A model generated the notes under the pieces. It saw only the letters and a program-made list of their open reading frames with translations. It did no database searches and was not told the DNA's origin. A stretch of DNA of 64,000 nucleotides from Microbacterium flavescens. Lineage in GTDB: Bacteria; Actinomycetota; Actinomycetes; Actinomycetales; Microbacteriaceae. The stretch lies in contig NZ_JAFIWA010000001.1 in assembly GCF_018588945.1 (NCBI RefSeq), positions 62,001-126,000 on the forward strand. The letters are read 5' to 3'. Each line of letters starts with the position of its first letter. Positions within the stretch are counted from its first letter, which is position 1. The translations under genes and the position numbers were made by a program. Below, piece after piece: positions 32,244 through 40,414 of this stretch.

Positions 32244-34373
32244 ATGGCGACCCCCTTCGACTCCCTCGACGACTTCATCGCACTTCCCCGGACCGAGGCC
32301 GTTGCGCTCTCGCCGGACGGACGCACCGCCGTGCTCACGGTGGCCGCCCTGAAGAAGGACGGCACCGGCTACGACCGTTCCCTGTGGAGCGTTCCGGCTG
32401 ACGGCTCGGGCACGCCCCGCCGGCTGACGCGCTCGGCGAAGGGCGAGGCCGGAGCGGCTTTCACGGCGAGCGGTGATCTGCTCTTCGTCTCGGCGCGTCC
32501 CGATGCCGAGGGCGATGCCGACGACGAGTCGGGTCAGCTGTGGCTGCTGCCCGCCGCCGGCGGCGAGGCCCGCCCGGTCACACGGCTCGCGGGCGGCGCC
32601 GACGCCGTGGCGGCGACCGCGGAGGCGAGCGACCGCGTCGTGATCGCGGCATCCCTCCTCCCCGGCGCCGACACGCTCGAAGCCGAGGCGAGCCTGCGCG
32701 CGCGCCGCAAGAAGAAGAAGGTATCGGCGATCCTGCACGAGACATATCCGGTGCGGTTCTGGGACCACGACCTGGGGCCCGCAGAGCCGCATCTGCTCGC
32801 GCTCGACGCCGACGCCCTGGCCGACACGATCGCCGCGGCCGTCGACGACACCGCCGCCGAGACGGAGGAGAAGGCGGATGCCGCGGCCGACGCCGCCGGT
32901 GCGCCGGAGTCGCGCGAGTCCGACGAGAAGCCCTACCCCGCGACCCTGCCGCGACCGCGCGACCTGACCCCGCGCCCCGGTCGGTCGGCCGACATCGCGG
33001 GCGCGTCGCTCACGCCCGACGGGAAGACCCTCATCGTGTCGATGCAGCGTCAGGAGCAGCGCGGCGGGCGCTACGTGCTCGTCTCGATCGACACCGACAG
33101 CGGCACGCAGACCACCCTGTTCGACGAGCAGCGGGTCGACTTCGACAGCCCGGTCGTCAGCCATGACGGATCGACCATCGCCTACTCGCGGGCCGCCAAG
33201 TCGACTCCTGCCGGACCCGCCGACGCGGAGCTCTGGATCGCCGACATCGACGGCGCCAACCCGCGCCGGCTGGCAGCGGACTGGGACCGCTGGGCGACGA
33301 GCCTCGCGTGGGACGCCGGCGACGCGGCGATCATCGCGACCGCGGACGACAACGGACGCGGACCCGTGTTCCGGATCCCGCTCGACGGCGGCGCGCCCGA
33401 GTCTCTGACCGCCGACGACTTCACCTACTCGCACGTGTCGGTGGAGCGCACGACGGGCGACCTGGTCGCACTGCGGTCCTCGTGGGTGGTGCCGCCCCAC
33501 CCGGTGCGGATCGCGCGCGACGGCGCGATCACGCCGCTGCCGACCCCTGCCGCGACGCCCGAGGCGCCGGGCTCGATCGTCGAGGTCGAGACCTCGGCCG
33601 AGGACGGCGCGCGGGTGCGCGGCTGGCTGCTGCTGCCCGACGGCGCCACGGCGGAGGCTCCGGCGCCGCTGCTGCTCTGGATCCACGGCGGACCGTTGAG
33701 CAGCTGGAACGCGTGGAGCTGGCGCTGGGCGCCGCTTCTGGCCGTTGCGCGCGGCTATGCGGTGCTCCTGCCCGACCCCGCGCTGTCCACGGGGTACGGC
33801 CTGGACTTCATCGCTCGCGGCTGGAACGCGTGGGGCGCCGCCCCGTATACCGACCTGCTCGCGATCACCGACGTGGTCGAGGCGCGCGACGACATCGACG
33901 CGTCGCGCACCGCCGCGATGGGCGGGTCCTTCGGCGGCTACATGGCGAACTGGGTCGCCGGTCACACCGACCGCTTCCGCGCGATCGTCACCCATGCGAG
34001 CCTGTGGGCACTCGACCAGTTCGCCGGCACGACCGACATGTCGGTGTACTGGCAGGAGATCTTCACGCCCGAGGCGATGGCCGAGAACTCACCTCATCGG
34101 TTCGTGCGCGACATCCGCACTCCGCTCCTCGTCGTGCATGGTGACAAGGACTACCGCGTGCCGATCGGGGAGGGACTGCGGCTGTGGTCGGAGCTCGCCG
34201 AGCATCACGCCGACGACGAGGGCCGCATGCCGCACCGGTTCCTGTACTTCCCCGACGAGAACCACTGGATCCTCAAGCCCCAGCACGCCGTCGTCTGGTA
34301 CGAGACCGTGTTCGCGTTCCTGGCCGAGCACGTGCTCGGCGAGACGCCGACGCGCCCCGAGCTGCTCGGCTGA
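32244..34373 (+). CDS. S9 family peptidase (prolyl oligopeptidase/acylaminoacyl-peptidase type)
   Basis: 709-residue serine peptidase. An N-terminal beta-propeller (about 1-430) is followed by a C-terminal alpha/beta-hydrolase domain with LLWIHGGP (oxyanion), nucleophile GGSFGGYMAN and catalytic His in PDENHW. It should cleave short peptides or remove acylated N-terminal residues in the cytoplasm; no signal peptide is present. An Ala/Glu-rich insertion (about 205-235) is probably a loop. The ATG is six bases after TAGCGT. Confidence 0.94.
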   Translation: MATPFDSLDDFIALPRTEAVALSPDGRTAVLTVAALKKDGTGYDRSLWSVPADGSGTPRRLTRSAKGEAGAAFTASGDLLFVSARPDAEGDADDESGQLWLLPAAGGEARPVTRLAGGADAVAATAEASDRVVIAASLLPGADTLEAEASLRARRKKKKVSAILHETYPVRFWDHDLGPAEPHLLALDADALADTIAAAVDDTAAETEEKADAAADAAGAPESRESDEKPYPATLPRPRDLTPRPGRSADIAGASLTPDGKTLIVSMQRQEQRGGRYVLVSIDTDSGTQTTLFDEQRVDFDSPVVSHDGSTIAYSRAAKSTPAGPADAELWIADIDGANPRRLAADWDRWATSLAWDAGDAAIIATADDNGRGPVFRIPLDGGAPESLTADDFTYSHVSVERTTGDLVALRSSWVVPPHPVRIARDGAITPLPTPAATPEAPGSIVEVETSAEDGARVRGWLLLPDGATAEAPAPLLLWIHGGPLSSWNAWSWRWAPLLAVARGYAVLLPDPALSTGYGLDFIARGWNAWGAAPYTDLLAITDVVEARDDIDASRTAAMGGSFGGYMANWVAGHTDRFRAIVTHASLWALDQFAGTTDMSVYWQEIFTPEAMAENSPHRFVRDIRTPLLVVHGDKDYRVPIGEGLRLWSELAEHHADDEGRMPHRFLYFPDENHWILKPQHAVVWYETVFAFLAEHVLGETPTRPELLG

Positions 34374-34387
34374 CGGTCGTCGGCGGG

Positions 34388-34573
34388 TCAGGACTCGTGA
34401 CGGATCTCGCAGTCGCTGCCCGGTGACAGGATCGCCTCGTGCCCGTCGTCGAACCGGACGACGAGCAGCGGGGTGACGTCATCGCCGCGGATCTCGACGA
34501 CTTCGCCGGCGCGTTCCGCTGCCCCGACGACGCGTCCGTGGATGATCACGCGGTCTCCCACGCTGGCTCGCAT
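34388..34573 (-). CDS. DUF1918 domain protein
   Basis: 61-residue protein, almost entirely the DUF1918 beta-barrel (MRASVGDRVIIHGRVVG, RAGEVVEI, LLVVRFDDGHEAILSPG). This is a small actinobacterial domain of unknown function with an SH3-like look. The ATG at 34573 follows GAGGTGATC. It is convergent with the S9 peptidase. Confidence 0.88.
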   Translation of the reverse strand: MRASVGDRVIIHGRVVGAAERAGEVVEIRGDDVTPLLVVRFDDGHEAILSPGSDCEIRHES

Positions 34574-34634
34574 TCGGATCACCTCCTCGCGCACACGATA
34601 CGACGGGTGCGCGAGGAGCGGTAGCCGGATGCCG

Positions 34635-34859
34635 CTACAGCTGCGCTCCATCGTCGTCGCGGTTCTCGAGGCCGACGTTGCGGCCCCGCCACGACTCGTA
34701 CGCCATCAGCCACCCGATCGAGACCGCGAGGGCGAGGATGAGCCCGACGAGCAGCTGGCCCCAGATCAGACCGAAGATGATGCCGACCGCGAAGATCAGC
34801 GCGGTGCCGAAAGCCCACCCGGAGTGACCGCGGGTCCAGCGCTTGCGAGGTGTGGTCAT
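34635..34859 (-). CDS. Small two-helix membrane protein, unknown function
   Basis: 74 residues. A basic N-terminus (PRKRWTRGHSG) is followed by two hydrophobic segments (about 16-34 and 36-54) and a polar tail rich in Arg, Asn and Asp. The start at 34859 is six bases after TAGGCT, one of the clearest leaderless signals. It is followed by the DUF1918 gene in the same direction. No family is recognised. Confidence 0.7.
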   Translation of the reverse strand: MTTPRKRWTRGHSGWAFGTALIFAVGIIFGLIWGQLLVGLILALAVSIGWLMAYESWRGRNVGLENRDDDGAQL

Positions 34860-34902
34860 GGGGACAGCCTAGGGCCGCGGGCGGATGGCGACCGCTCCGC
34901 GC

Positions 34903-35319
34903 CTACTGGGTCGGGGCGTTGACCGCGACCATCCAGTCGATGCCGAATCGGTCGGTCAGCATGCCGAACCGCCCACCCCAGGGCGGGGTGTCGAAGGGCA
35001 TGACGATCGTGCCGCCGTCGGCCAGCTTGTCCCAGTACGCCTCCAGCGATGCCTCGTCGTCGCCGCTCACCGAGACCGAGATGCCGGCGGGCTCGCGGTA
35101 CTCGATTCCGGTCGGCGTGTCTGCGCCCATCAGCACGAATCCGTCGGGACTCGTGAGCTGCGCGTGCATCACGAGGTCGTTCTCGGACGGATCCTGCACC
35201 ATCCCCTCGTACTGGCCGAAGGTCGAGATGTCGAGGTCGCCGCCGAACACGCTCTGGTAGAACGTCATGGCTTCGCGGGCCTGACTCTTGAAGGAGAGAT
35301 AGGGGTTGAGGCTGGGCAT
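34903..35319 (-). CDS. VOC family protein, PhnB-like
   Basis: 138-residue PhnB/3-demethylubiquinone-methyltransferase-like VOC protein: MPSLNPYLSFKSQAREAMTF start, VMHAQL and WGGRFGMLTDRFGIDWMV end are the family signatures. Members are small dimeric proteins of uncertain reaction. The ATG at 35319 is chosen because CAGGAGC precedes it and the family begins there. It is divergent from the rtcB leader region. Confidence 0.88.
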   Translation of the reverse strand: MPSLNPYLSFKSQAREAMTFYQSVFGGDLDISTFGQYEGMVQDPSENDLVMHAQLTSPDGFVLMGADTPTGIEYREPAGISVSVSGDDEASLEAYWDKLADGGTIVMPFDTPPWGGRFGMLTDRFGIDWMVAVNAPTQ

Positions 35320-35422
35320 AGCGCGCTCCTGATCGACATGTTGGGGGAGGGATGCCGCGCCCGGCCGCGTGGCGAGACTCAGTGTCGCGCCGGCCTCCGA
35401 CATCCGCAAGGGCGCCGCGCGC

Positions 35423-35452
35423 TTGACCTTGCGGCGGCGGCTCCACTAAGTT
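35423..35452 (+). promoter_or_regulatory. Promoter of the rtcB leader
   Basis: TTGACC (35423-35428), 18 bases, TAAGTT (35447-35452). It is a good sigma-70-type promoter about 270 bases before rtcB and 54 bases before a short ORF. Confidence 0.65.
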
Positions 35453-35505
35453 GGCGAGTCCGTGCCGACCGGCACAGCACCACAGGCGAGCCGAGAGGAC
35501 GACGG

Positions 35506-35598
35506 ATGAACGCGCAGCGCGAACTCCGTGTCGAGCTGGTCCTGGGCAATCAGCCCGGCGACCGCATCGAGTCGTCCCCTCCGGCGCAGGCCGTGTAG
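35506..35598 (+). CDS. Short leader ORF upstream of rtcB
   Basis: 30 codons starting ATG AAC GCG after GAGAGGAC, ending TAG at 35598. The peptide MNAQRELRVELVLGNQPGDR plus ten residues has no recognised family. It lies between a good promoter and a rho-independent-looking terminator, the position of a regulatory leader peptide. It could also be a tiny stand-alone gene or not be translated. Confidence 0.4.
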   Translation: MNAQRELRVELVLGNQPGDRIESSPPAQAV

Positions 35599-35614
35599 CA
35601 GCATCCGCTCTTCC

Positions 35615-35650
35615 ACGCCCCGCACCGCACAGGTCCGGGGCGTTTCCTCT
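35615..35650 (+). terminator. Terminator between the short ORF and rtcB
   Basis: A perfect 8-bp stem ACGCCCCG/CGGGGCGT with a 13-base loop is followed by TTCCTCT. It lies 17 bases after the short ORF and 80 bases before rtcB, so full-length rtcB mRNA from the upstream promoter needs read-through. Confidence 0.65.
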
Positions 35651-35721
35651 TTCCAGGGATTCGCAGCGGGCCGTGAGTCCGCCGCCCCCGTCCGTCAGGA
35701 CCCTCCAGAAGGAAAGGAACC

Positions 35722-36891
35722 ATGGAGAGGCTCTCCACCCGGCTGCTCTCGTGGGCGAGCATGCTCGACGACAAGACCGTCGAGCAGGCTCGCACCTCGT
35801 CGAGCATGCCGTTCATCCACCCGCACCTGGCGCTCATGCCGGATGCGCACCTCGGCAAGGGCGCCACCGTAGGGTCGGTCATCCCGACCCTCGGCGCCAT
35901 CATGCCGGCCGCCGTCGGCGTCGACATCGGCTGCGGCATGATCGCCGTCCGCACTCAGTTCACTCGCGAGCAGCTCGTCTCGCGAGAGCTCGCCGTTCTG
36001 CGCGAGCAGATCGAGCGCGCCATCCCGCTGTCGGCGGGTCACGCCAACCGCAAGGTCGTCGCGACCGCAGAGCCTCGGGTCGCCGAACTCGAGTCGCTCG
36101 CTGAGAAGGCCGGGTTCGATCCGTCGGCGTATGCAGGGCACTGGCGCCTGCAGCTCGGGTCGCTCGGCTCGGGAAACCACTTCATCGAGGTGTCGGTCGA
36201 CGAACTCGACCGCGTGTGGATGTTCCTGCACTCGGGATCCCGGGGCGTCGGCAACAAGATCGCCACGCACCACATCGCCGTCGCGCAGCGGCTCGCGAAG
36301 CAGTGGTGGATCGAGCTCCCCGACCCCGACTTCGCGTACCTGGTGGAGGGCACGCCGGAGTTCACTCGATACATCCGGGAGCTCCGGTGGGCGCAGCACT
36401 TCGCGCTCCTCAACCGCGAGGAGATGATGGATCGCGTCGCGCGGCAGCTCTCGGAGGTGATGGGCGAGACCGTCGTCGAGCACGAGCGCATCAACTGCCA
36501 CCACAACTTCACCGAGTCCGAGAAGCACTTCGGCAAGCAGGTGTGGGTGTCGCGTAAGGGCGCCATCCAGGCAGACGCCGGTCGACCCGGTCTTATTCCG
36601 GGGTCGATGGGCACGGCGTCGTATGTGGTCGAGGGGCTCGGCAACCCGCTGTCCCTGAACTCGTCGCCGCACGGTGCGGGCCGTGAGTATTCGCGTTCCG
36701 CAGCTCGCCGGACCTTCACCCACGCGCAGCTCCGCGAGGCGATGGCCGGTATCGAGTTCCGTGACACCGACGCCTTCATCGACGAGATCCCCCAGGCGTA
36801 CAAGCCGATCGACCAGGTCATGGCCGACGCCGCCGACCTGGTGTCGATCCGTCACACGCTGCGCCAGCTCGTCAACGTGAAGGGCGATTGA
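35722..36891 (+). CDS. rtcB: RtcB family RNA-splicing ligase
   Basis: 389-residue RtcB protein, which joins RNA 2',3'-cyclic phosphate or 3'-phosphate ends to 5'-OH ends with Mn2+ and GTP. Conserved blocks seen: MPDAHLGKGATVGSVIP, GVDIGCGM (metal Cys), GSLGSGNHF, FLHSGSRGVG, INCHHNF, SRKGA, PGSMGTASYVVEG and SPHGAGR, which should hold the guanylylated His. It is shorter than the E. coli enzyme (408) but complete. AAGGAAAGGAA precedes the ATG. No archease gene is nearby. Confidence 0.95.
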   Translation: MERLSTRLLSWASMLDDKTVEQARTSSSMPFIHPHLALMPDAHLGKGATVGSVIPTLGAIMPAAVGVDIGCGMIAVRTQFTREQLVSRELAVLREQIERAIPLSAGHANRKVVATAEPRVAELESLAEKAGFDPSAYAGHWRLQLGSLGSGNHFIEVSVDELDRVWMFLHSGSRGVGNKIATHHIAVAQRLAKQWWIELPDPDFAYLVEGTPEFTRYIRELRWAQHFALLNREEMMDRVARQLSEVMGETVVEHERINCHHNFTESEKHFGKQVWVSRKGAIQADAGRPGLIPGSMGTASYVVEGLGNPLSLNSSPHGAGREYSRSAARRTFTHAQLREAMAGIEFRDTDAFIDEIPQAYKPIDQVMADAADLVSIRHTLRQLVNVKGD

Positions 36892-36893
36892 GC

Positions 36894-36934
36894 GGATGCC
36901 GCGGCCCGAGCCTCCGGGCATGGCCGCGGCATCC
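36894..36934. terminator. Bidirectional hairpin between rtcB and DNA glycosylase
   Basis: GGATGCCGCGGCC (36894-36906) and its exact complement (36922-36934) form a 13-bp stem directly after the rtcB stop and before the 3' end of the convergent glycosylase gene. The arms contain the over-represented GGATGCC motif. Confidence 0.8.
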
Positions 36935-36949
36935 CACTCGTCCTCCGCG

Positions 36950-37930
36950 TCAGCGGTCGCGGTGGTCTTCGGGGTGCAGCCGCGGCCCCCGCCGCGGCTC
37001 GCTCACGCCGCTCGCGTAGAGCAGCCGGATGACCCGCTGGCGCTGCCCGGCCCAGGGCGCGAGAAGACGCAGCATCCCATCGTCGTCCACTCGCTCGCCG
37101 GTCAGCGCGTAGCCGACCTCGTGCGCCAGGTGGAAGTCGCCGACGCTCACGGCGTCGGGGTCGCCGAGCGCCCGGATGCGGGTCTCGGCCGAGGTCCACG
37201 GGCCGATGCCGGCCTGGCTGACGAGGACGCGGTCGACGGCCTCGCCGTCGTCGGCGGCGAGGACCGCACGCACGAGCGACTCGCCGCGGCGGGCGGCGCG
37301 GACGACCGTCTTCGACTGCGGCGGCTCGAGTCCGGCGCGGTGCCAGGCCCACGAGGGCACGGTGCGCCAGCCCTCGATCGTCGGGGGCGCGAACATCGGG
37401 CGCGGGGTCGGCCCAGGTGCGCGCTCGCCGCACCACGTGACGATGCGACGCCACGCCGCGAAGGCCTGCATGCCGGTGACCTTCTGCTCGAAGATCGCGC
37501 AGGCGAGGGCGTCGAAGACGAGGCCGGTGCGCGCGATCCGCAGGCCGGGGTTGCGCCGGTGGGCTTCGGCGATGAGCGGATGCCGCGACCCGTCGAACGG
37601 CGACGGGTCATCGGCGGCGCCGCACAGGTCGGGCAGCTGGGCGAGCGCCCACTGGCGTCCGGGGCCCCAAGCCGCACCGCGGATCACGCCCGGGTGGGTC
37701 TCTCGGATGGCGATCGTCGCGACGCCCTCGGGCGTGCGGCTCGCACGCCAGATCACGGAGCCCGACACCGTCATGGTGGGGTCGTTCGCGCCGCGGCGCA
37801 GGAACAGCAGCGTGCGCCGCAGATCGAGCGGATGCCGCGGCCGGTACTCCGTCTCGATCGGCCGGCCGGAATCGGGCCGAGGGTCGCGCACGGCCGCGCC
37901 GGAGCGGCGGGTCGGCGCGACGAAGGTCAT
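36950..37930 (-). CDS. DNA-3-methyladenine glycosylase II-like protein
   Basis: 326-residue base-excision-repair glycosylase of the AlkA/HhH-GPD superfamily, removing alkylated purines. A beta-rich N-terminal region is followed by a helical domain with ACAIFEQKVTGMQAFAAWRRIV (the hallmark EQKVT/EQQIS helix). The hairpin region SQAGIGPWTSAETRIRALGDPDAVSVGDFHLA carries the catalytic Asp in VGDFH. The start at 37930 follows TATCGT plus six bases. Confidence 0.9.
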   Translation of the reverse strand: MTFVAPTRRSGAAVRDPRPDSGRPIETEYRPRHPLDLRRTLLFLRRGANDPTMTVSGSVIWRASRTPEGVATIAIRETHPGVIRGAAWGPGRQWALAQLPDLCGAADDPSPFDGSRHPLIAEAHRRNPGLRIARTGLVFDALACAIFEQKVTGMQAFAAWRRIVTWCGERAPGPTPRPMFAPPTIEGWRTVPSWAWHRAGLEPPQSKTVVRAARRGESLVRAVLAADDGEAVDRVLVSQAGIGPWTSAETRIRALGDPDAVSVGDFHLAHEVGYALTGERVDDDGMLRLLAPWAGQRQRVIRLLYASGVSEPRRGPRLHPEDHRDR

Positions 37931-37967
37931 GCCTCGACGATACGCCTCGCCCTCCGACATCCGCCTC

Positions 37968-38747
37968 TCAGAAGCGGTCGGGCGAAGGCGTGCCGTGGCC
38001 GTAGCGGATGGCGACGTCGGCGTGGCGGTCGAAGCGGTAGCCGACACCGCGCACGGTGCGCACGATGTCCTCATAACGGCCCAGCTTGGCGCGCAGGCGC
38101 CGCACGTGGACGTCGATCGTGCGCTCACCGGGAGCCTCGTCCTCGGTCGCGCCCTGCCACAGCGAGGTGACGAGCTCGGTGCGCTCGATCGTGCGGCCCT
38201 CGCGGAGCACGAGGTACTGCAGCAGCTCGAACTCCTTGAAGGTGAAGGCGGCCGACTCCCCGTCGATGAGGACGCGCTTGCGCGAGATGTCGACGACGAC
38301 GCCGCCGGCGGCGCGGTCCTCGTCCTCCGGCTCCTCGTTCTTCGTTCGGGCGATCGCCGACGGCTCGTGCAGAGCGAGGCGCACCACGTCGACGTCGCGG
38401 CCGCCGGAGCCGACCGGGGCCAGCGCCACGGTGGCGTACGTCTCGGCGTCGGGGGCGAGCTCGCCGAGCGTGCGGCGCAGCGCCTCGACCAGCACGCCGA
38501 GGCTCACGCCGGATGCGGCGGCCTTGGCCTCGTCGATGCCGACGTACAGCGCGAAGCCGCGGGGAGCGGTGCCCGGCGGCAGGTGGCGCGCAGGCTGCGC
38601 GGGCGCAGCCGGGGCGGCCGGAGCGGTGGCGGGCGCCGACGTGTCGACGGTCGGGACCGGACGCGTGACGGCGCGGAGGTGGCGGACAGGGGCGCTGGGC
38701 GCGCTCGGGGCGGCGGTGGGGCGCTCGAGAAGGGCGGTGTTCGACAT
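37968..38747 (-). CDS. Orphan OmpR-type winged-helix transcriptional regulator
   Basis: 259 residues. There is no receiver domain. A Pro/Ala-rich N-tail (about 10-60) and a ferredoxin-like middle region (about 65-125) precede an OmpR/PhoB winged-helix effector domain (about 150-245: FTFKEFELLQYLVLREGRT, DVHVRRLRAKLG, IRTVRGVGYRF-like end). This is an unusual design for a response-regulator output domain. The ATG at 38747 is assumed. The promoter seems to lie about 325 bases upstream, giving a long leader. Its targets are unknown. Confidence 0.88.
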   Translation of the reverse strand: MSNTALLERPTAAPSAPSAPVRHLRAVTRPVPTVDTSAPATAPAAPAAPAQPARHLPPGTAPRGFALYVGIDEAKAAASGVSLGVLVEALRRTLGELAPDAETYATVALAPVGSGGRDVDVVRLALHEPSAIARTKNEEPEDEDRAAGGVVVDISRKRVLIDGESAAFTFKEFELLQYLVLREGRTIERTELVTSLWQGATEDEAPGERTIDVHVRRLRAKLGRYEDIVRTVRGVGYRFDRHADVAIRYGHGTPSPDRF

Positions 38748-38968
38748 GATGATGGTCCTTGCGGAAGGGAACCCGGGCCGGGAGGCGGCGCGAACGGGTT
38801 CGGATGTGCTGATGCCCGGGGAGGGCGATGCCCGGTGCGGGCTGCCCGTCGTCGGGCGATGTGCGAGGCATCCGGGTGCGCGTGATCGACGCACGAATCC
38901 GGTGCTTCGGGGGACTCGCTCGGCCGTTGTTTCAGAAGCGGCGTGCGAATCCGGCGGGGGTCACCGTG

Positions 38969-39010
38969 CTAGTGGCACATTCGACAACACATGGCAACGC
39001 GGCCGGCCAT
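38969..39010 (-). CDS. Cys-rich mini-ORF in the leader of the winged-helix gene
   Basis: 13 codons encoding MAGRVAMCCRMCH, with three Cys, stop TAG at 38969. Two more in-frame ATG codons lie directly upstream (to 39016), and GGAG lies eight bases before them. It sits within the predicted 5' leader, about 60 bases after the predicted transcript start and 220 bases before the regulator. Cys-rich leader peptides of this kind act as cysteine-sensing attenuators in other actinobacteria. Translation is unproven. Confidence 0.45.
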   Translation of the reverse strand: MAGRVAMCCRMCH

Positions 39011-39077
39011 CATCATGCCGGCAGCTCCGTTCGCCTCCCAGGCGGACAGTGAGCGTGCGTTGTCAGTCATGTGGCCG

Positions 39078-39107
39078 ATTATGACGGAGTGCGTCCCCAT
39101 GCGTCAA
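39078..39107 (-). promoter_or_regulatory. Promoter of the orphan winged-helix regulator
   Basis: On the minus strand TTGACG (39107-39102), 18 bases, CATAAT (39083-39078). It is a near-consensus sigma-70 promoter facing the regulator gene, predicting a leader of roughly 325 bases. Confidence 0.7.
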
Positions 39108-39139
39108 ATCGCACGGATGAGGCATTCCGATCATGACGA

Positions 39140-39152
39140 AATGTGACACATT
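39140..39152. promoter_or_regulatory. 13-bp palindrome AATGTGACACATT
   Basis: A perfect dyad (AATGTG-A-CACATT) about 30 bases upstream of the winged-helix promoter and 93 bases before the lacI -35 box. It is an operator-like site for an unknown factor. Confidence 0.4.
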
Positions 39153-39244
39153 GCTCAATCGGCAGCCCGCCGGGCACCGCCTCGCGCATCGGGGTCTTCT
39201 GCGCTCACCGGCGGGCACTTATGTTGTTCAATTCCACAAATGCC

Positions 39245-39274
39245 TTGCACCGTCGGGCGAAGTGTGCGTAACAT
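39245..39274 (+). promoter_or_regulatory. lacI promoter
   Basis: TTGCAC (39245-39250), 18 bases, TAACAT (39269-39274). The predicted start site falls at the first LacI operator (39281), so the gene should be autorepressed. Confidence 0.65.
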
Positions 39275-39280
39275 GCCTGT

Positions 39281-39305
39281 CGAAGCGTTTCCGCGAAGCG
39301 CTTCG
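39281..39305 (+). promoter_or_regulatory. Two LacI-family operators before lacI
   Basis: CGAAGCGTTTC (39281-39291, imperfect) and CGAAGCGCTTCG (39294-39305, perfect 12-bp palindrome) lie side by side over the predicted transcription start. The core AAGCGCTT with a central CG step is typical of LacI/GalR operators and recurs before the transporter operon at 40415. Confidence 0.88.
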
Positions 39306-39338
39306 AGCTTCAACTTCCGACAGACGACGAGGTCGAGC

Positions 39339-40379
39339 GTGGCGAACATCAACGAGGTGGCAGAGGCCGCCGGTGTGTCGATCAGCACGGTCTCGTACGC
39401 GCTGAGCGGCAAGCGCCCCGTGGCCTCCGACACCCGGCGCCGCATCGAGGAGGCGGTCCGCGAGCTCGGCTACAGCCCGAACGCCGGCGCCCGGATGCTC
39501 GCCGGATCGCGCACGCAGATCTTCGCGCTCACCGAGCCGCTGCGGAAGGACACCCACGCCCCGACGCACATGTCGTTCGTGCTGGCCACGGCCGTCGCCG
39601 CCCGCCGGCACGATTACGACGTGCTGCTCCTCACCGACGAGCAGGCCCAGGCCGGCATGAGCCGGGTCGCCGCCAACGGCCTCGTCGACGCGATCCTCGT
39701 GCTGGACGTGGCACCCGACGACGCCCGCGTCGCGCTCGCCCGCCAGATCTCGACGCCGACCGTCTTCATCGGCATCCCCGACGACAACGAGGGGCTGGTC
39801 TGCGTCGACCTCGACTTCGAGGCGGCGGCCGCGGAGGCCGTCGATCTGCTCGCCGATGCGGGACACTGCTCGGTGGGCCTGGTCGGCCAGACCGAGACCG
39901 CCTACGTCAAGTCGAACTTCCCGCCCCGCGTCCGCGCGAGTGTCCTCGCCCGCGGAGCGGAGCGGGGGATCGACGTCGCGTACGGCACCACCGGCAGGAA
40001 GCACGCCGATCGCGCCTCCGCCCGGCGCACCGCCGGTCAGCTGCTCGACGGCGGCGCGACAGCGCTGATCCTCCACTGCGCCGACGAGGCGCACGCGGCG
40101 GTGCTCGCCGAGCTCGACTCCCGCGGACTGCGGGTGCCCGAGGATGTCTCGGTGATCTCCGTCGGCGCCTCATTCGACCTCAGCACGCTGACGGTGCCGG
40201 TCGACTCCATCCCGCTCGTGCCCGAGGAGTCGTGCGACCTCGCCGTCGATCTTGCGCTCGAGATGCTCGGGCCCGATCGTCCCGAGCCGGGCCTGCGGCT
40301 CATCCCGCCCGTCTACGAGGCCCGCGGCACGATCGCCGCACCCCCGGCCCCCTCGCCGTCGGGAGCCGCGGCGGACTGA
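39339..40379 (+). CDS. LacI family transcriptional repressor
   Basis: 346-residue LacI/GalR regulator. The HTH and hinge lie at 1-60 (VANINEVAEAAGVSISTVSYALSG) and the periplasmic-binding-protein-like sugar-sensing domain at about 65-340. The GTG start at 39339 follows GACGAGG. It probably represses itself and the downstream sugar-uptake operon through the CGAAGCGCTTCG palindromes. The inducer is likely the imported oligosaccharide or a breakdown product. Confidence 0.95.
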   Translation: MANINEVAEAAGVSISTVSYALSGKRPVASDTRRRIEEAVRELGYSPNAGARMLAGSRTQIFALTEPLRKDTHAPTHMSFVLATAVAARRHDYDVLLLTDEQAQAGMSRVAANGLVDAILVLDVAPDDARVALARQISTPTVFIGIPDDNEGLVCVDLDFEAAAAEAVDLLADAGHCSVGLVGQTETAYVKSNFPPRVRASVLARGAERGIDVAYGTTGRKHADRASARRTAGQLLDGGATALILHCADEAHAAVLAELDSRGLRVPEDVSVISVGASFDLSTLTVPVDSIPLVPEESCDLAVDLALEMLGPDRPEPGLRLIPPVYEARGTIAAPPAPSPSGAAAD

Positions 40380-40414
40380 GGCCGCGGCATCCGATCGTCG
40401 CTTCGTGTCCGAAA

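Larger units (their letters stand above)
38748..39338. other. Regulatory region between divergent winged-helix regulator and lacI
   Basis: 591 bases without a large gene. From left to right it holds a roughly 320-base leader of the winged-helix gene with a Cys-rich mini-ORF (38969-39010, minus), the minus-strand promoter at 39078-39107, a 13-bp palindrome AATGTGACACATT (39140-39152), the lacI promoter (39245-39274) and two LacI operators (39281-39305). Confidence 0.7.
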
